Shown here in pieces: positions 41,044 through 50,464 of a stretch of 64,000 bases of DNA. The stretch covers positions 1 to 64,000 of the forward strand of contig CAAFMN010000035.1 of the NCBI GenBank assembly GCA_900764045.1, read 5' to 3'. A program made the position numbers and the translations under genes. Every line of letters begins with the position of its first letter. Position 1 is the stretch's first letter. Source of the stretch: Clostridia bacterium (GTDB taxonomy: Bacteria; Bacillota; Clostridia; Lachnospirales; Bianqueaceae). The notes beneath the pieces were generated by a model that had not been told where the DNA came from, did not search any database, and saw only the letters and a list, made by a program, of their open reading frames with translations.

Positions 41044-41071
41044 TTGACACACTTCAAAATCATGCTATAAT
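41044..41071 (+). promoter_or_regulatory. promoter of the ABC-2 exporter operon
   Basis: TTGACA (41044-41049) and TATAAT (41066-41071) are 16 bp apart. It is divergent from the str promoter, with about 40 bp between the two -35 boxes. Confidence 0.8.
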
Positions 41072-41119
41072 AAAATTACATATGTTGCACTACATCAGTT
41101 TTCTTAAAGGAGAAAAATC

Positions 41120-41845
41120 ATGGATGCCATTCAAACTTTTCAGTTAACCAAGAAATACAAAGACACCCTTGCCGTGGACGCTCTCACACTTAGCGTTCCC
41201 CATGGAGAGCTGTTTGCTCTCTTAGGTGTCAACGGCGCCGGAAAAACAACAACCATCCGGATGCTCTGCGGCCTGGTCCGTCCCACTTCCGGCGACGCCC
41301 TTCTGAACGGACACAGTATTTTGACGGACCTAGCAGGAGTCAAGCGGGAAATCGGCGTCTCTCCACAGGAAACAGCCGTCGCGCCGAATCTCACCGTTCT
41401 GGAAAACCTGTCATTGCTCTGCGGTGCTTACGGCCTCTCTTCGGAGCAGAAAAACGAACGTATTCACACCCTTACACAACAGTTTCATCTGGAATCCATT
41501 CTGAAAAAGAGAGCCGGAAAGCTCTCCGGCGGATGGATGCGGCGTCTGAGCATTGCCATGGCCCTCGTTGGTTCTCCTAAAATTCTGTTTCTGGATGAAC
41601 CTTCCCTGGGACTGGATGTTCTGGCCCGCAGTGAACTGTGGAGTACCATCCGTGCTCTAAAGGGGAGCGTGACCATCATCCTGACTACACATTATATGGA
41701 AGAAGCAGAAGAACTTTCAGACCGTATCGGCATCATGAAGTCCGGCCGACTTCTGGCGCTCGGCTCCCCTTCAGAGCTAAAAGAAGTTTCCAGCTGTCCT
41801 ACATTAGAAAAAGCATTCTTGTCTTATGTAAAGGAGGCTGTATAA
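41120..41845 (+). CDS. ABC-2 type exporter ATPase
   Basis: A 241-residue ATP-binding subunit. Walker A is GVNGAGKTT, the signature is LSGGWMRRLSIA, Walker B is ILFLDEPSLGLD and the switch region is LTTHYMEEAEELSD. The short length without a regulatory domain fits drug, antibiotic or lipid exporters of the DrrA/CcmA group. Its stop overlaps the start of the permease by one base (TAATG). The substrate cannot be predicted; no resistance or biosynthesis gene is adjacent. Confidence 0.9.
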   Translation: MDAIQTFQLTKKYKDTLAVDALTLSVPHGELFALLGVNGAGKTTTIRMLCGLVRPTSGDALLNGHSILTDLAGVKREIGVSPQETAVAPNLTVLENLSLLCGAYGLSSEQKNERIHTLTQQFHLESILKKRAGKLSGGWMRRLSIAMALVGSPKILFLDEPSLGLDVLARSELWSTIRALKGSVTIILTTHYMEEAEELSDRIGIMKSGRLLALGSPSELKEVSSCPTLEKAFLSYVKEAV

Positions 41846-42573
41846 TGAAGAGTCTTTTCTTTGCTTCTCGCACTGCCAAAGAAATCCTGCGTGATCCGCT
41901 GAATCTGGGCTTTGGACTTGGTTTCCCGTTGGTGCTGCTTCTGCTGCTAAGCGCGATCCAGGCCAATATCCCCGTCCCTCTTTTTGAGATCGAGACCCTC
42001 ACGCCCGGCATCACAGTATTTGGCCTCTCCTTTATGACACTGTTTTCCGCCACACTGGTCGCACGCGATCGAGAGAGCGCCTTTTTGGAGCGTTTGTACA
42101 CGACCCCTTTGACGGCCTCTGACTTTATTCTGGGCTATCTTCTGCCCTGTCTTCCGATCGCCTTGCTGCAAAGCGTCATCTGTTATGGCGCCGCACTTCT
42201 GCTGGGACTGGCATCCAGTATCCGCATCCTATACGCGCTTATACTGCTCATCCCAGCCTCTCTCTTTTTCATCGCACTCGGGCTTCTGTGCGGCAGCATT
42301 TTCAGCGTAAAACAGGTTGGCGGCCTCTGCGGAGCCCTTCTCACCAACTTATGCGCCTGGTTCTCCGGCGCCTGGTTTGATCTGGACCTTGTAGGTGGCG
42401 CTTTCCGCGGCATTGCCAACGCTCTTCCCTTTGTCCATGCCGTAAAGCTGGAACGAGCGGTCCTCGCCGCATCACCCGCATTCTCCGCAGCAGATCTATA
42501 CTGGGTTCTGGGATATGCCGGCATCACGCTCCTATGCGCAATTCTTCTTTTCCTGAAACAAATGAGAAAATAA
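41845..42573 (+). CDS. ABC-2 type exporter permease
   Basis: A 242-residue membrane protein with about six hydrophobic helices, typical of ABC-2 permeases. The region LVARDRESAFLERLYTTPLT is the family-type coupling segment after the second helix. ATG at 41845 is preceded by AAGGAGG (41831-41837) and overlaps the ATPase stop. The pair forms a two-gene plus-strand unit inserted between rpsL and rpoC. Confidence 0.88.
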   Translation: MKSLFFASRTAKEILRDPLNLGFGLGFPLVLLLLLSAIQANIPVPLFEIETLTPGITVFGLSFMTLFSATLVARDRESAFLERLYTTPLTASDFILGYLLPCLPIALLQSVICYGAALLLGLASSIRILYALILLIPASLFFIALGLLCGSIFSVKQVGGLCGALLTNLCAWFSGAWFDLDLVGGAFRGIANALPFVHAVKLERAVLAASPAFSAADLYWVLGYAGITLLCAILLFLKQMRK

Positions 42574-42576
42574 ATA

Positions 42577-42600
42577 TGGCCGCACCCGAAGGTGCGGCCA
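42577..42600. terminator. hairpin between the exporter operon and rpoC
   Basis: TGGCCGCACC (42577-42586) pairs with GGTGCGGCCA (42591-42600) with a CGAA-type tetraloop. It lies between two convergent stop codons; the minus-strand flank is T-rich, so it mainly ends rpoC transcription. Confidence 0.8.
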
Positions 42601-42612
42601 AAACTGTATCTA

Positions 42613-45600
42613 TTATTCTTCATCCGGAACAAGGTCGAATTCTACAACATCCTGATCCTTGACATCTGTCTGGGAATCGGACTCCTCTTCGTCGTCCGCC
42701 AACAGATCCAGCGTCTCCAGATCTTCCTCTTCTTCCTCTTCCTGCGCCTTCTTCGCTGCTTCCTCGGCCTTGCGGCGGGCTTCTTCTTCAGCCTTGCGGC
42801 GCTCTTCCTCTGCCAGGATCTCCAGCTCTTCCTGCGTCAGATTCTTCTCGAAATGAATGTGCTGATAACGATTCATGCCGGTACCAGCCGGAATCAGCTT
42901 ACCGATAATAACGTTCTCCTTCAGACCAACCAGCGGATCTACCTTACCCTTGATCGCTGCTTCAGTCAGAACCCGAGTCGTCTCCTGGAAGGAAGCCGCT
43001 GACAGGAAGGACTCCGTCGCCAGAGAAGCCTTTGTAATACCCAGCAGTACACGCTCGCCCGTTGCCGGGATCTTGCCCTGCTCTTCCGCTTCTTTGTTCT
43101 TGGCTTCAAATTCCAGATAATCTACCAGACTACCCGGTAGCATATCGGTATCGCCATTCTCTTCAACCTTAACACGGCGCAGCATCTGACGAACAATCGT
43201 CTCGATGTGCTTATCGTTGATATCAACACCCTGCAGACGGTATACACGCTGTACTTCCTGAATCAGGTAGTTCTGCGCAGCAGCCAGTCCCTTAATCTTC
43301 AGAATATCGTGCGGATTGACAGAACCTTCGGTCAGCTCATCGCCGGCGCCGATCACCTGTCCGTCCGTTACCTTCAGACGGGCGCCATACGGAATAATAT
43401 AGGTCTTGGCTTCCTTGGTCTCCGGATTGGTCACGATAATCTCACGCTTTTTACGGGTGATGTTCTCGGACACCTCTCCGCCAAACTCCGCGATAATCGC
43501 AAGTCCGCGGGGCTTACGGGCCTCAAACAGCTCCTGTACACGGGGAAGACCTTGTGTAATATCGTCGCCGCCTGCAACACCGCCTGTATGGAAGGTACGC
43601 ATGGTCAGCTGAGTACCAGGCTCACCGATGGACTGTGCCGCGATGATTCCGACGGCCTCGCCCAAACGAACCGGCAGTCCGTTGGACATGTTGGCGCCAT
43701 AGCACTTGGCGCAGACACCCAGTCTCTGACGGCAGCTCAGCATATTCCGGATATGAACCTTGGTAATTCCAGCCGCAACCACAGCCTTGGCCTGCTTGGG
43801 AGAGATGATGGTATCTTCTTCTACCAACACTGCGCCCGTCTCCGGATGACGGATCTCATCGATCGACCAACGTCCGGTAATACGCTCCTCCAGAGACTCG
43901 ATCACTTCGTCTCCGTCCATGAACGCGCTGACCCATACGCCTTCCGGCTTTACACCAGGCTCACAGCAGTCTTCCGAACGAATAATGATATCCTGGGACA
44001 CATCTACCAGACGTCTGGTCAGATAACCAGAGTCGGCCGTACGCAGCGCCGTATCCGCCAGGCCCTTACGAGTACCATGCGCGGAAATGAAATACTCCAG
44101 AACATCCAGTCCCTCTTTGAAGCAGGACTTGATCGGCAGCTCGATGATATCGCCCTGAGGCGTCGCTGTCAGTCCACGCATTGCGGACATCTGCTTCAGC
44201 TGGTCCTTAGAGCCTCGGGCTCCGGAATCGATCATCATATAAATATTGTTATCTACACCCAACGCAGGCATCAGCATGTCGGTCAGCTTATTGATCGCGT
44301 CGGTCCAGATCTGAATGACTCGGGTATGACGCTCCTTATCCGTGAGGAAGCCTCTGCGGTAGTTGCGTACAATCTTCTCTACTTCCGCCTCAGCAGATTT
44401 AAGCAGCTCCTGCTTCTGCGGAGGAACGACTACGTCTGCCGCGGATACAGTCAACGCGCCCATCGTAGAATACTTGAAGCCCAGCGCCTTGATATCATCC
44501 AATACGGTAGCCGTATCCGTGATACCGTGTACGTTGATGCAATTGTGCAGAATCTTCTGCAGCTGCTTCTTGCCTACGATGAAGTTGATCTCATACGGCA
44601 GATAGGTCTCCGGATGCTCCGGCTCTCTCTCTACATATCCCAGATCCTGCGGAATCTTTTCATTCAGAATAATACGGCCGACGGTCGTATCGATCATGCC
44701 TGTTACAGGCTGTCCGTCTACTACTACCGTACGGCGGACCTTCACCGGGGTATGCAGCGTAATCTCATGCTCATAGTATGCCGCCAGCGCTTCATTCTTG
44801 TCCTGGAACCAACGGCCGGCACCCGGCTCATCCGGAGATTCCTTGGTCAGATAATAGATACCCAGAACCATATCCTGAGACGGCACCGCCACAGGCGCTC
44901 CGTCAGAAGGCTTCAGCAGGTTATTGGTGGACAGAAGCATGAAACGGCACTCTGCCTGCGCCTCTACGGACAGAGGAACATGCACGGCCATCTGGTCTCC
45001 GTCAAAGTCCGCATTGAACGCCGCGCAGACCAGAGGATGCAGACGAATCGCCTTACCTTCTACCAGCGTAGGCTCAAACGCCTGAATTCCCAAACGGTGC
45101 AGAGTAGGAGCACGGTTCAGCATAACCGGATGCTCATGGATGACATTCTCCAGCACATCCCACACTTCCGGCTGCAGACGCTCAACCATGCGCTTCGCAG
45201 ACTTGATGTTATGCGCCAGATCCTTCTCCACCAGCTTTTTCATTACAAAAGGCTTAAACAGTTCGATCGCCATCTCTTTAGGCAGACCGCACTGGAAAAT
45301 CTTCAGGGACGGACCCACAACGATAACAGAACGGCCGGAATAGTCAACACGCTTACCCAGCAGATTCTGACGGAAACGGCCCTGCTTACCGCGAAGCATA
45401 TCGGACAGGGACTTCAGCGCACGATTGCCGGGGCCTGTTACGGAACGGCCGCGGCGGCCATTATCGATCAGCGCGTCCACCGCTTCCTGCAGCATACGCT
45501 TTTCATTGCGGACGATGATATCCGGTGCCTTCAGCTGTAAAAGTCTCTTCAGACGATTATTTCGGTTAATCACACGGCGATACAGATCGTTCAGATCGGA

Positions 45601-46371
45601 GGTCGCGAATCTTCCGCCGTCCAGCTGAACCATCGGGCGCAGATCCGGAGGAATTACCGGTACAACATCCATAATCATCCACTCCGGACGATTGCCGGAC
45701 TTGTAGAAGGACTCCACAACTTCCAGACGCTTCAGAATACGGATTCTCTTCTGGCCGGATGCTCCTACCAGCTCTTCCGAGAGCTCCTTCATCTCCTTTT
45801 CCAGATCGATGGCCGCCAACAGCTCCTGAATGGCTTCAGCGCCCATCGCTGCACGGAAATGCACGCCCTCGCGGGACTTCTCCTGACGATACTCAGACTC
45901 CGTCAGAAGCTGCTTATACTGCAGTGTGGAATTGCCCGCATCCAATACGATATATGCCGCGAAATACAGAATCTTCTCCAGGGTTCTGGGCGGAATGTCC
46001 AGAATCAATCCCATACGGCTCGGGATTCCCTTGAAATACCAGATGTGAGAGACCGGCGCTGCCAGCTCAATGTGCCCCATACGTTCACGACGCACCTTCG
46101 CCTTGGTTACTTCAACGCCGCAACGGTCACAGATAACGCCCTTATAACGGATCCTCTTGTACTTGCCGCAATGGCACTCCCAGTCCTTACTGGGTCCGAA
46201 AATCCGCTCACAATACAGACCGTCTCGCTCGGGCTTCAGCGTTCTGTAATTGATCGTCTCCGGCTTCTTGACTTCGCCGTGGGACCACTCCCGGATCTTC
46301 TCCGGGGAGGCCAGACCAATTTTAATCGCGTCAAACTGAATTTGTTGTTTTTCGTTGGTGTTAGCCGCCAT
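42613..46371 (-). CDS. rpoC: RNA polymerase subunit beta'
   Basis: A 1252-residue beta' subunit. The N-terminal zinc site is CHCGKYKR ... CDRCGVEV; the catalytic Mg motif is NADFDGDQMAVHVP. The second zinc site lies near CEPGVKPEG and CRQRLGVCAKCYG. The C-terminus carries an unusual extra segment of about 65 residues: a Glu/Lys/Arg/Ala-rich coiled coil then an acidic tail. ATG at 46371 follows AAGGGG by 8 nt and lies 19 nt after the rpoB stop. Confidence 0.97.
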   Translation of the reverse strand: MAANTNEKQQIQFDAIKIGLASPEKIREWSHGEVKKPETINYRTLKPERDGLYCERIFGPSKDWECHCGKYKRIRYKGVICDRCGVEVTKAKVRRERMGHIELAAPVSHIWYFKGIPSRMGLILDIPPRTLEKILYFAAYIVLDAGNSTLQYKQLLTESEYRQEKSREGVHFRAAMGAEAIQELLAAIDLEKEMKELSEELVGASGQKRIRILKRLEVVESFYKSGNRPEWMIMDVVPVIPPDLRPMVQLDGGRFATSDLNDLYRRVINRNNRLKRLLQLKAPDIIVRNEKRMLQEAVDALIDNGRRGRSVTGPGNRALKSLSDMLRGKQGRFRQNLLGKRVDYSGRSVIVVGPSLKIFQCGLPKEMAIELFKPFVMKKLVEKDLAHNIKSAKRMVERLQPEVWDVLENVIHEHPVMLNRAPTLHRLGIQAFEPTLVEGKAIRLHPLVCAAFNADFDGDQMAVHVPLSVEAQAECRFMLLSTNNLLKPSDGAPVAVPSQDMVLGIYYLTKESPDEPGAGRWFQDKNEALAAYYEHEITLHTPVKVRRTVVVDGQPVTGMIDTTVGRIILNEKIPQDLGYVEREPEHPETYLPYEINFIVGKKQLQKILHNCINVHGITDTATVLDDIKALGFKYSTMGALTVSAADVVVPPQKQELLKSAEAEVEKIVRNYRRGFLTDKERHTRVIQIWTDAINKLTDMLMPALGVDNNIYMMIDSGARGSKDQLKQMSAMRGLTATPQGDIIELPIKSCFKEGLDVLEYFISAHGTRKGLADTALRTADSGYLTRRLVDVSQDIIIRSEDCCEPGVKPEGVWVSAFMDGDEVIESLEERITGRWSIDEIRHPETGAVLVEEDTIISPKQAKAVVAAGITKVHIRNMLSCRQRLGVCAKCYGANMSNGLPVRLGEAVGIIAAQSIGEPGTQLTMRTFHTGGVAGGDDITQGLPRVQELFEARKPRGLAIIAEFGGEVSENITRKKREIIVTNPETKEAKTYIIPYGARLKVTDGQVIGAGDELTEGSVNPHDILKIKGLAAAQNYLIQEVQRVYRLQGVDINDKHIETIVRQMLRRVKVEENGDTDMLPGSLVDYLEFEAKNKEAEEQGKIPATGERVLLGITKASLATESFLSAASFQETTRVLTEAAIKGKVDPLVGLKENVIIGKLIPAGTGMNRYQHIHFEKNLTQEELEILAEEERRKAEEEARRKAEEAAKKAQEEEEEEDLETLDLLADDEEESDSQTDVKDQDVVEFDLVPDEE

Positions 46372-46390
46372 CAAGCGCACCCCTTTCTCA

Positions 46391-49300
46391 TTATTCATCC
46401 AGATTCAAATTGTCCAATTCTTCCACGTCGCCGACCATAAAGCCTGCGTCGCCAAAATCAAGATCATCCAGACCAATATCGTCAAAATCGCTGTCCAGAT
46501 CCAGATTAACGTCATCAGGCATGCTGCTGTCGTTGCTCTTAGGCTGTCCGCCAAACTGCTGCGGATCATCCTCGCGTCCTTCCATGTTTACATCCAACGG
46601 CATGTTGTCGTCATCTACGTCTTCTTTGATCTCGACTTCCTGAAGGTCTTCTGTCAGTACCCGTATATCGAGTCCCAGACTCTGCAGCTCCTTCAGCAGT
46701 ACCTTGAAGGATTCCGGCACACCAGGCTCCGGAATGTTCTCGCCCTTAACAATGGCTTCATAGGTCTTGACACGTCCCACAATATCATCGGACTTAACTG
46801 TCAGGATCTCCTGCAACGTATAAGCCGCACCGTAAGCCTCCAGGGCCCAAACCTCCATCTCACCGAAACGCTGTCCGCCGAACTGTGCTTTACCGCCCAG
46901 AGGCTGCTGCGTTACCAGTGCGTACGGTCCGGTAGAACGAGCATGAATCTTGTCGTCTACCAGATGATGGAGCTTCAGATAATACATGAATCCAATGGTA
47001 ACATAGTTATCGAAATACTCTCCAGTCCGTCCGTCACGCAGCGGCACCTTACCGTCACGAGAGATCGGTACGCCGCTCCACTCCGCACGATGATCCAGGT
47101 TATCTTCCAGATACTGCATAATCTCCGGATCCAACGCCTTCTCATACTTGACCTTAAAGTCTTCCCACGGATGATTGATGTAATCGTTGGCCATCTCCAG
47201 CGTGTCCATAACATCCGCATGCGTCGCTCCGTCAAAGATCGGCGTCGCGACCTTCAGGCCCAGAGCTCTTGCCGCCAGGCCCAGATGGATCTCCAAAACC
47301 TGACCAATATTCATTCGGGACGGTACGCCCAGCGGATTCAAAACGATATCCAGCGGACGGCCATTGGGCAGGAACGGCATGTCCTCAACCGGAAGAATCC
47401 GGCTGACAACACCCTTGTTACCATGACGTCCCGCCATCTTATCTCCTACAGAGATCTTTCTCTTATGCGCAATATATACGCGGACAACCTGATTTACACC
47501 GGGAGACATCTCATCGCAGTTATCTCTGGTGAAGATCTTGACATCCACAATGATACCCTCTTCCCCGTGAGGAACTCTCAGGGAAGTATCTCTGACTTCA
47601 CGCGCCTTCTCACCAAAGATCGCACGCAGCAGGCGCTCCTCAGCCGTAAGCTCAGTCTCGCCCTTCGGCGTAACCTTACCAACCAGAATATCACCGGCAT
47701 GAACTTCCGCTCCAATACGAATGATACCGCGGTCATCCAGATCCTTCAGCGCTTCATCACCCACATTGGGAATATCGGCTGTAATCTCTTCCGGACCCAG
47801 CTTAGTATCCCGCGCTTCTGTCTCATACTCTTCAATATGCAGAGACGTATATACGTCTTCCGCTACCAGACGCTCGCTCAGCAAAACAGCGTCCTCGTAG
47901 TTATAACCTTCCCAGGTCATAAAACCAATCAGAGGATTCTGACCCAGCGCCAGCTCGCCTTCATATACGGATGGTCCGTCCGCAATCGGCTGTCCCGCTT
48001 CTACATGCTGTCCCTTATCGACACGGGGCTTCTGGTTAAAGCAGGTTCCCTGGTTGTTGCGCTGGAACTTGCCCAGCTTATAGGTCTGGCTCTGACCGGA
48101 CACATCGCCGCGGATGATGATCTTATCCGCAGAAACAAAGATTACCTCGCCGGCCTCTTTAGCCAGTACGCATACGCCGGAGTCGATCGCGGCCTTATGC
48201 TCCATACCCGTTCCGACAACAGGAGAATCTGTCGTCATCAGCGGCACTGCCTGACGCTGCATGTTGGAACCCATCAGCGCACGGGTCGGGTCATCGTTCT
48301 GCAGGAACGGAACCAGCGAAGTCGCCACGGAAAATACCTGCTTGGGCGATACGTCCATATAATCAATCTCGTGTGCGTCCATCGCCATGTTGTCATCACG
48401 GAAACGGCCGGTAACACGCTTATTAACAAAATGTCCCTCTGCGTCCAGCTTCTCGTTCGCCTGGGCTACACGGTAGTTCTCTTCTTCGTCAGCAGTCATG
48501 TATACGACTTCATTGGTTACAACCGGAACGTCGCCGCTCTTATCCACCTTGCGGTACGGAGCTTCAATAAAGCCATAAACATTGATTCTCGCATACGATG
48601 CCAGAGAGTTGATCAGACCGATGTTCGGACCTTCAGGCGTCTCAACCGGACACATTCTTCCGTAATGGGAATAATGTACGTCACGCACTTCAAATCCTGC
48701 GCGGTCACGGGATAGACCGCCGGGGCCCAGCGCGGACAGACGTCTCTTATGGGTCAGCTCTGCCAGCGGGTTGTTCTGATCCATAAACTGCGACAGCTGA
48801 GAACTGCCGAAGAACTCCTTAACCGCTGCCGTTACCGGCCGGATATTGATCAGGGACTGCGGTGTAACGCCGTCCGGATCCTGCGTGGTCATACGCTCAC
48901 GTACAACACGCTCCATACGGGCCAGTCCGATTCTGAACTGATTCTGCAAAAGTTCGCCGACGCAGCGGATACGACGGTTCCCCAAATGGTCGATATCATC
49001 AGTGTTGCCCATACCATAATCCAGGTTCAGATTATAGTTGATGGACGCCATAATATCCTCAAATGTAATATGCTTGGGAATCAGACGGGAGCTTTCCTTT
49101 TTGAGAAGATTCTTCAGCTCTTCGCCTTCCAGTCCCTTATCCAGCACTTCCATCAGTACCGGGAAATATACCTTTTCATTGATACCGGCTGCCTGCAGCT
49201 CCTCCTCCGAGAAATCGACATATTCCCGGATGTCTACTGCCTGGTTGCTCAGCACCTTAACCTTGCGCTCTTCCGTCTCGACCCAGATAAAGGGGGTACC

Positions 49301-50272
49301 GGAATTCTGAATGGCATCGGCCAGCGCCAGGTCAATTACCGTTCCCGCTGCCGCCAAAACTTCACCAGTAGACGCATCGACTACATCCTCGGCCAGCTTC
49401 TGTCCCACAACACGGGCGCGCATAGCCAGCTTTTTATTGAACTTATACCGGCCGACACGAGCCAGGTTATAGCGCTTATTATCATAAAGCATCGCGTTCA
49501 GAAGGCTCTCGGAACTCTCGACGGTAGGCGGCTCACCCGGACGGATTCTCTTATAGATCTCGATCAGTCCATCGTCCTTGTTCTTGGCGATATCCCGCTC
49601 CATGGTCGCCAGCAGCTTCGGATCCTCACCGAACATATCAATGATCTCGGCATCTGTACCTACGCCCAGCGCACGGATCAGAACTGTTACCGGAATCTTA
49701 CGGGTTCTGTCTACCCGGACATTGAACACATCGTTCGAATCCGTCTCATACTCCAGCCATGCTCCCCGGTTCGGAATCACGGTGCAGGAATACAAGGGCT
49801 TACCCATCTTATCCATTGCCTTGGCATAATAAATACCAGGGGAACGCACCAACTGGCTGACGATAACACGCTCTGCGCCATTGATCACGAAAGTGCCTGT
49901 CTCCGTCATCAACGGAAAATCGCCCATGAATATCTCATGATCCTGAACCTCACCGGTCTCCTGATTGGTCAGCCTGGTACGGACCTTCAGCGGAGCGGAA
50001 TAAGTCGCGTCCCGCTCTTTTGCTTCGTCAATGGTATACTTTGGCTGTCCGCTCAGGTCGAAGCCGATAAACTCCAGAGACAGATTCCCGCTGAAATCCG
50101 TAATCGGAGAAATATCCTCAAAAACCTCTTTGAGCCCTTCTTCCAAAAAGCTCCGATAAGAGTCCTTTTGCACTTCGATCAGATTCGGCATGTTCAGCAC
50201 TTCTTTTTCCTTGGCAAAAGAAGCACGAACGCGGCTGCCGTAACGCTGTGGATGGATACGGTTGTTTTCCAT
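46391..50272 (-). CDS. rpoB: RNA polymerase subunit beta
   Basis: A 1293-residue beta subunit. The rifampicin-binding region SSQLSQFMDQNNPLAELTHK is wild type in appearance. KMAGRHGNKGVVSRI is the active-site Lys region. The last 80 residues or so (after the conserved ELQSLGLDIRVL) form a long acidic tail rich in Asp. The start at 50272 has AAGGGG about 10 nt upstream. It has its own promoter because a DUF885 gene separates it from rplL. Confidence 0.97.
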   Translation of the reverse strand: MENNRIHPQRYGSRVRASFAKEKEVLNMPNLIEVQKDSYRSFLEEGLKEVFEDISPITDFSGNLSLEFIGFDLSGQPKYTIDEAKERDATYSAPLKVRTRLTNQETGEVQDHEIFMGDFPLMTETGTFVINGAERVIVSQLVRSPGIYYAKAMDKMGKPLYSCTVIPNRGAWLEYETDSNDVFNVRVDRTRKIPVTVLIRALGVGTDAEIIDMFGEDPKLLATMERDIAKNKDDGLIEIYKRIRPGEPPTVESSESLLNAMLYDNKRYNLARVGRYKFNKKLAMRARVVGQKLAEDVVDASTGEVLAAAGTVIDLALADAIQNSGTPFIWVETEERKVKVLSNQAVDIREYVDFSEEELQAAGINEKVYFPVLMEVLDKGLEGEELKNLLKKESSRLIPKHITFEDIMASINYNLNLDYGMGNTDDIDHLGNRRIRCVGELLQNQFRIGLARMERVVRERMTTQDPDGVTPQSLINIRPVTAAVKEFFGSSQLSQFMDQNNPLAELTHKRRLSALGPGGLSRDRAGFEVRDVHYSHYGRMCPVETPEGPNIGLINSLASYARINVYGFIEAPYRKVDKSGDVPVVTNEVVYMTADEEENYRVAQANEKLDAEGHFVNKRVTGRFRDDNMAMDAHEIDYMDVSPKQVFSVATSLVPFLQNDDPTRALMGSNMQRQAVPLMTTDSPVVGTGMEHKAAIDSGVCVLAKEAGEVIFVSADKIIIRGDVSGQSQTYKLGKFQRNNQGTCFNQKPRVDKGQHVEAGQPIADGPSVYEGELALGQNPLIGFMTWEGYNYEDAVLLSERLVAEDVYTSLHIEEYETEARDTKLGPEEITADIPNVGDEALKDLDDRGIIRIGAEVHAGDILVGKVTPKGETELTAEERLLRAIFGEKAREVRDTSLRVPHGEEGIIVDVKIFTRDNCDEMSPGVNQVVRVYIAHKRKISVGDKMAGRHGNKGVVSRILPVEDMPFLPNGRPLDIVLNPLGVPSRMNIGQVLEIHLGLAARALGLKVATPIFDGATHADVMDTLEMANDYINHPWEDFKVKYEKALDPEIMQYLEDNLDHRAEWSGVPISRDGKVPLRDGRTGEYFDNYVTIGFMYYLKLHHLVDDKIHARSTGPYALVTQQPLGGKAQFGGQRFGEMEVWALEAYGAAYTLQEILTVKSDDIVGRVKTYEAIVKGENIPEPGVPESFKVLLKELQSLGLDIRVLTEDLQEVEIKEDVDDDNMPLDVNMEGREDDPQQFGGQPKSNDSSMPDDVNLDLDSDFDDIGLDDLDFGDAGFMVGDVEELDNLNLDE

Positions 50273-50366
50273 AAATACGTTTCACCCCTTGAAGATTTTA
50301 TAAAGCTATGAATGATTTCCGTGGAAACCTATTGATTTTTCCCTGGAAGTATGCTATCATATTTAT

Positions 50367-50380
50367 GTGTCTATAGACAC
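50367..50380. promoter_or_regulatory. 14-bp perfect palindrome in the rpoB leader
   Basis: GTGTCTATAGACAC lies about 20-30 nt downstream of the rpoB -10 box. It could be an operator or a short hairpin in the leader mRNA. Confidence 0.4.
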
Positions 50381-50397
50381 TGTGATGGCAATATAAA

Positions 50398-50426
50398 ATG
50401 ATACCATAAACCAGAGGAACTGTCAA
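50398..50426 (-). promoter_or_regulatory. promoter of rpoB-rpoC
   Basis: On the minus strand TTGACA (50421-50426) and TATCAT (50398-50403) are 17 bp apart. The -35 sits in the loop of the hairpin at 50409-50437. Confidence 0.8.
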
Positions 50427-50437
50427 GCCCTCTGGTT
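50409..50437. terminator. hairpin between the DUF885 gene and rpoB
   Basis: AACCAGAGG (50409-50417) pairs with CCTCTGGTT (50429-50437). The T-run is on the plus-strand side (50439-50444), although the neighbouring genes are all on the minus strand. It may still slow polymerase leaving the DUF885 gene, and it overlaps the rpoB -35. Confidence 0.45.
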
Positions 50438-50464
50438 CGTTTTTTCATTTCTTATTTTTCAGAC

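Noticed and set aside
46355..48715. Long open frame of 786 codons antisense to rpoB, and a similar one of 777 codons antisense to rpoC (43207-45540)
   Set aside because: The products are low-complexity, His/Arg/Leu-rich and resemble no family; they mirror the codon pattern of highly expressed rpo genes and lack ribosome-binding sites.
48600..48720. Tyr in DVHYSHYGRMC of RpoB where enterics have Pro, which might suggest rifampicin resistance
   Set aside because: Tyr is the normal residue here in Bacillus-type RpoB, and the main rifampicin cluster looks wild type.
50409..50444. Hairpin plus T-run read as a plus-strand terminator implying a hidden plus-strand gene
   Set aside because: No plausible plus-strand coding region precedes it; the frames there are antisense to rpoB.
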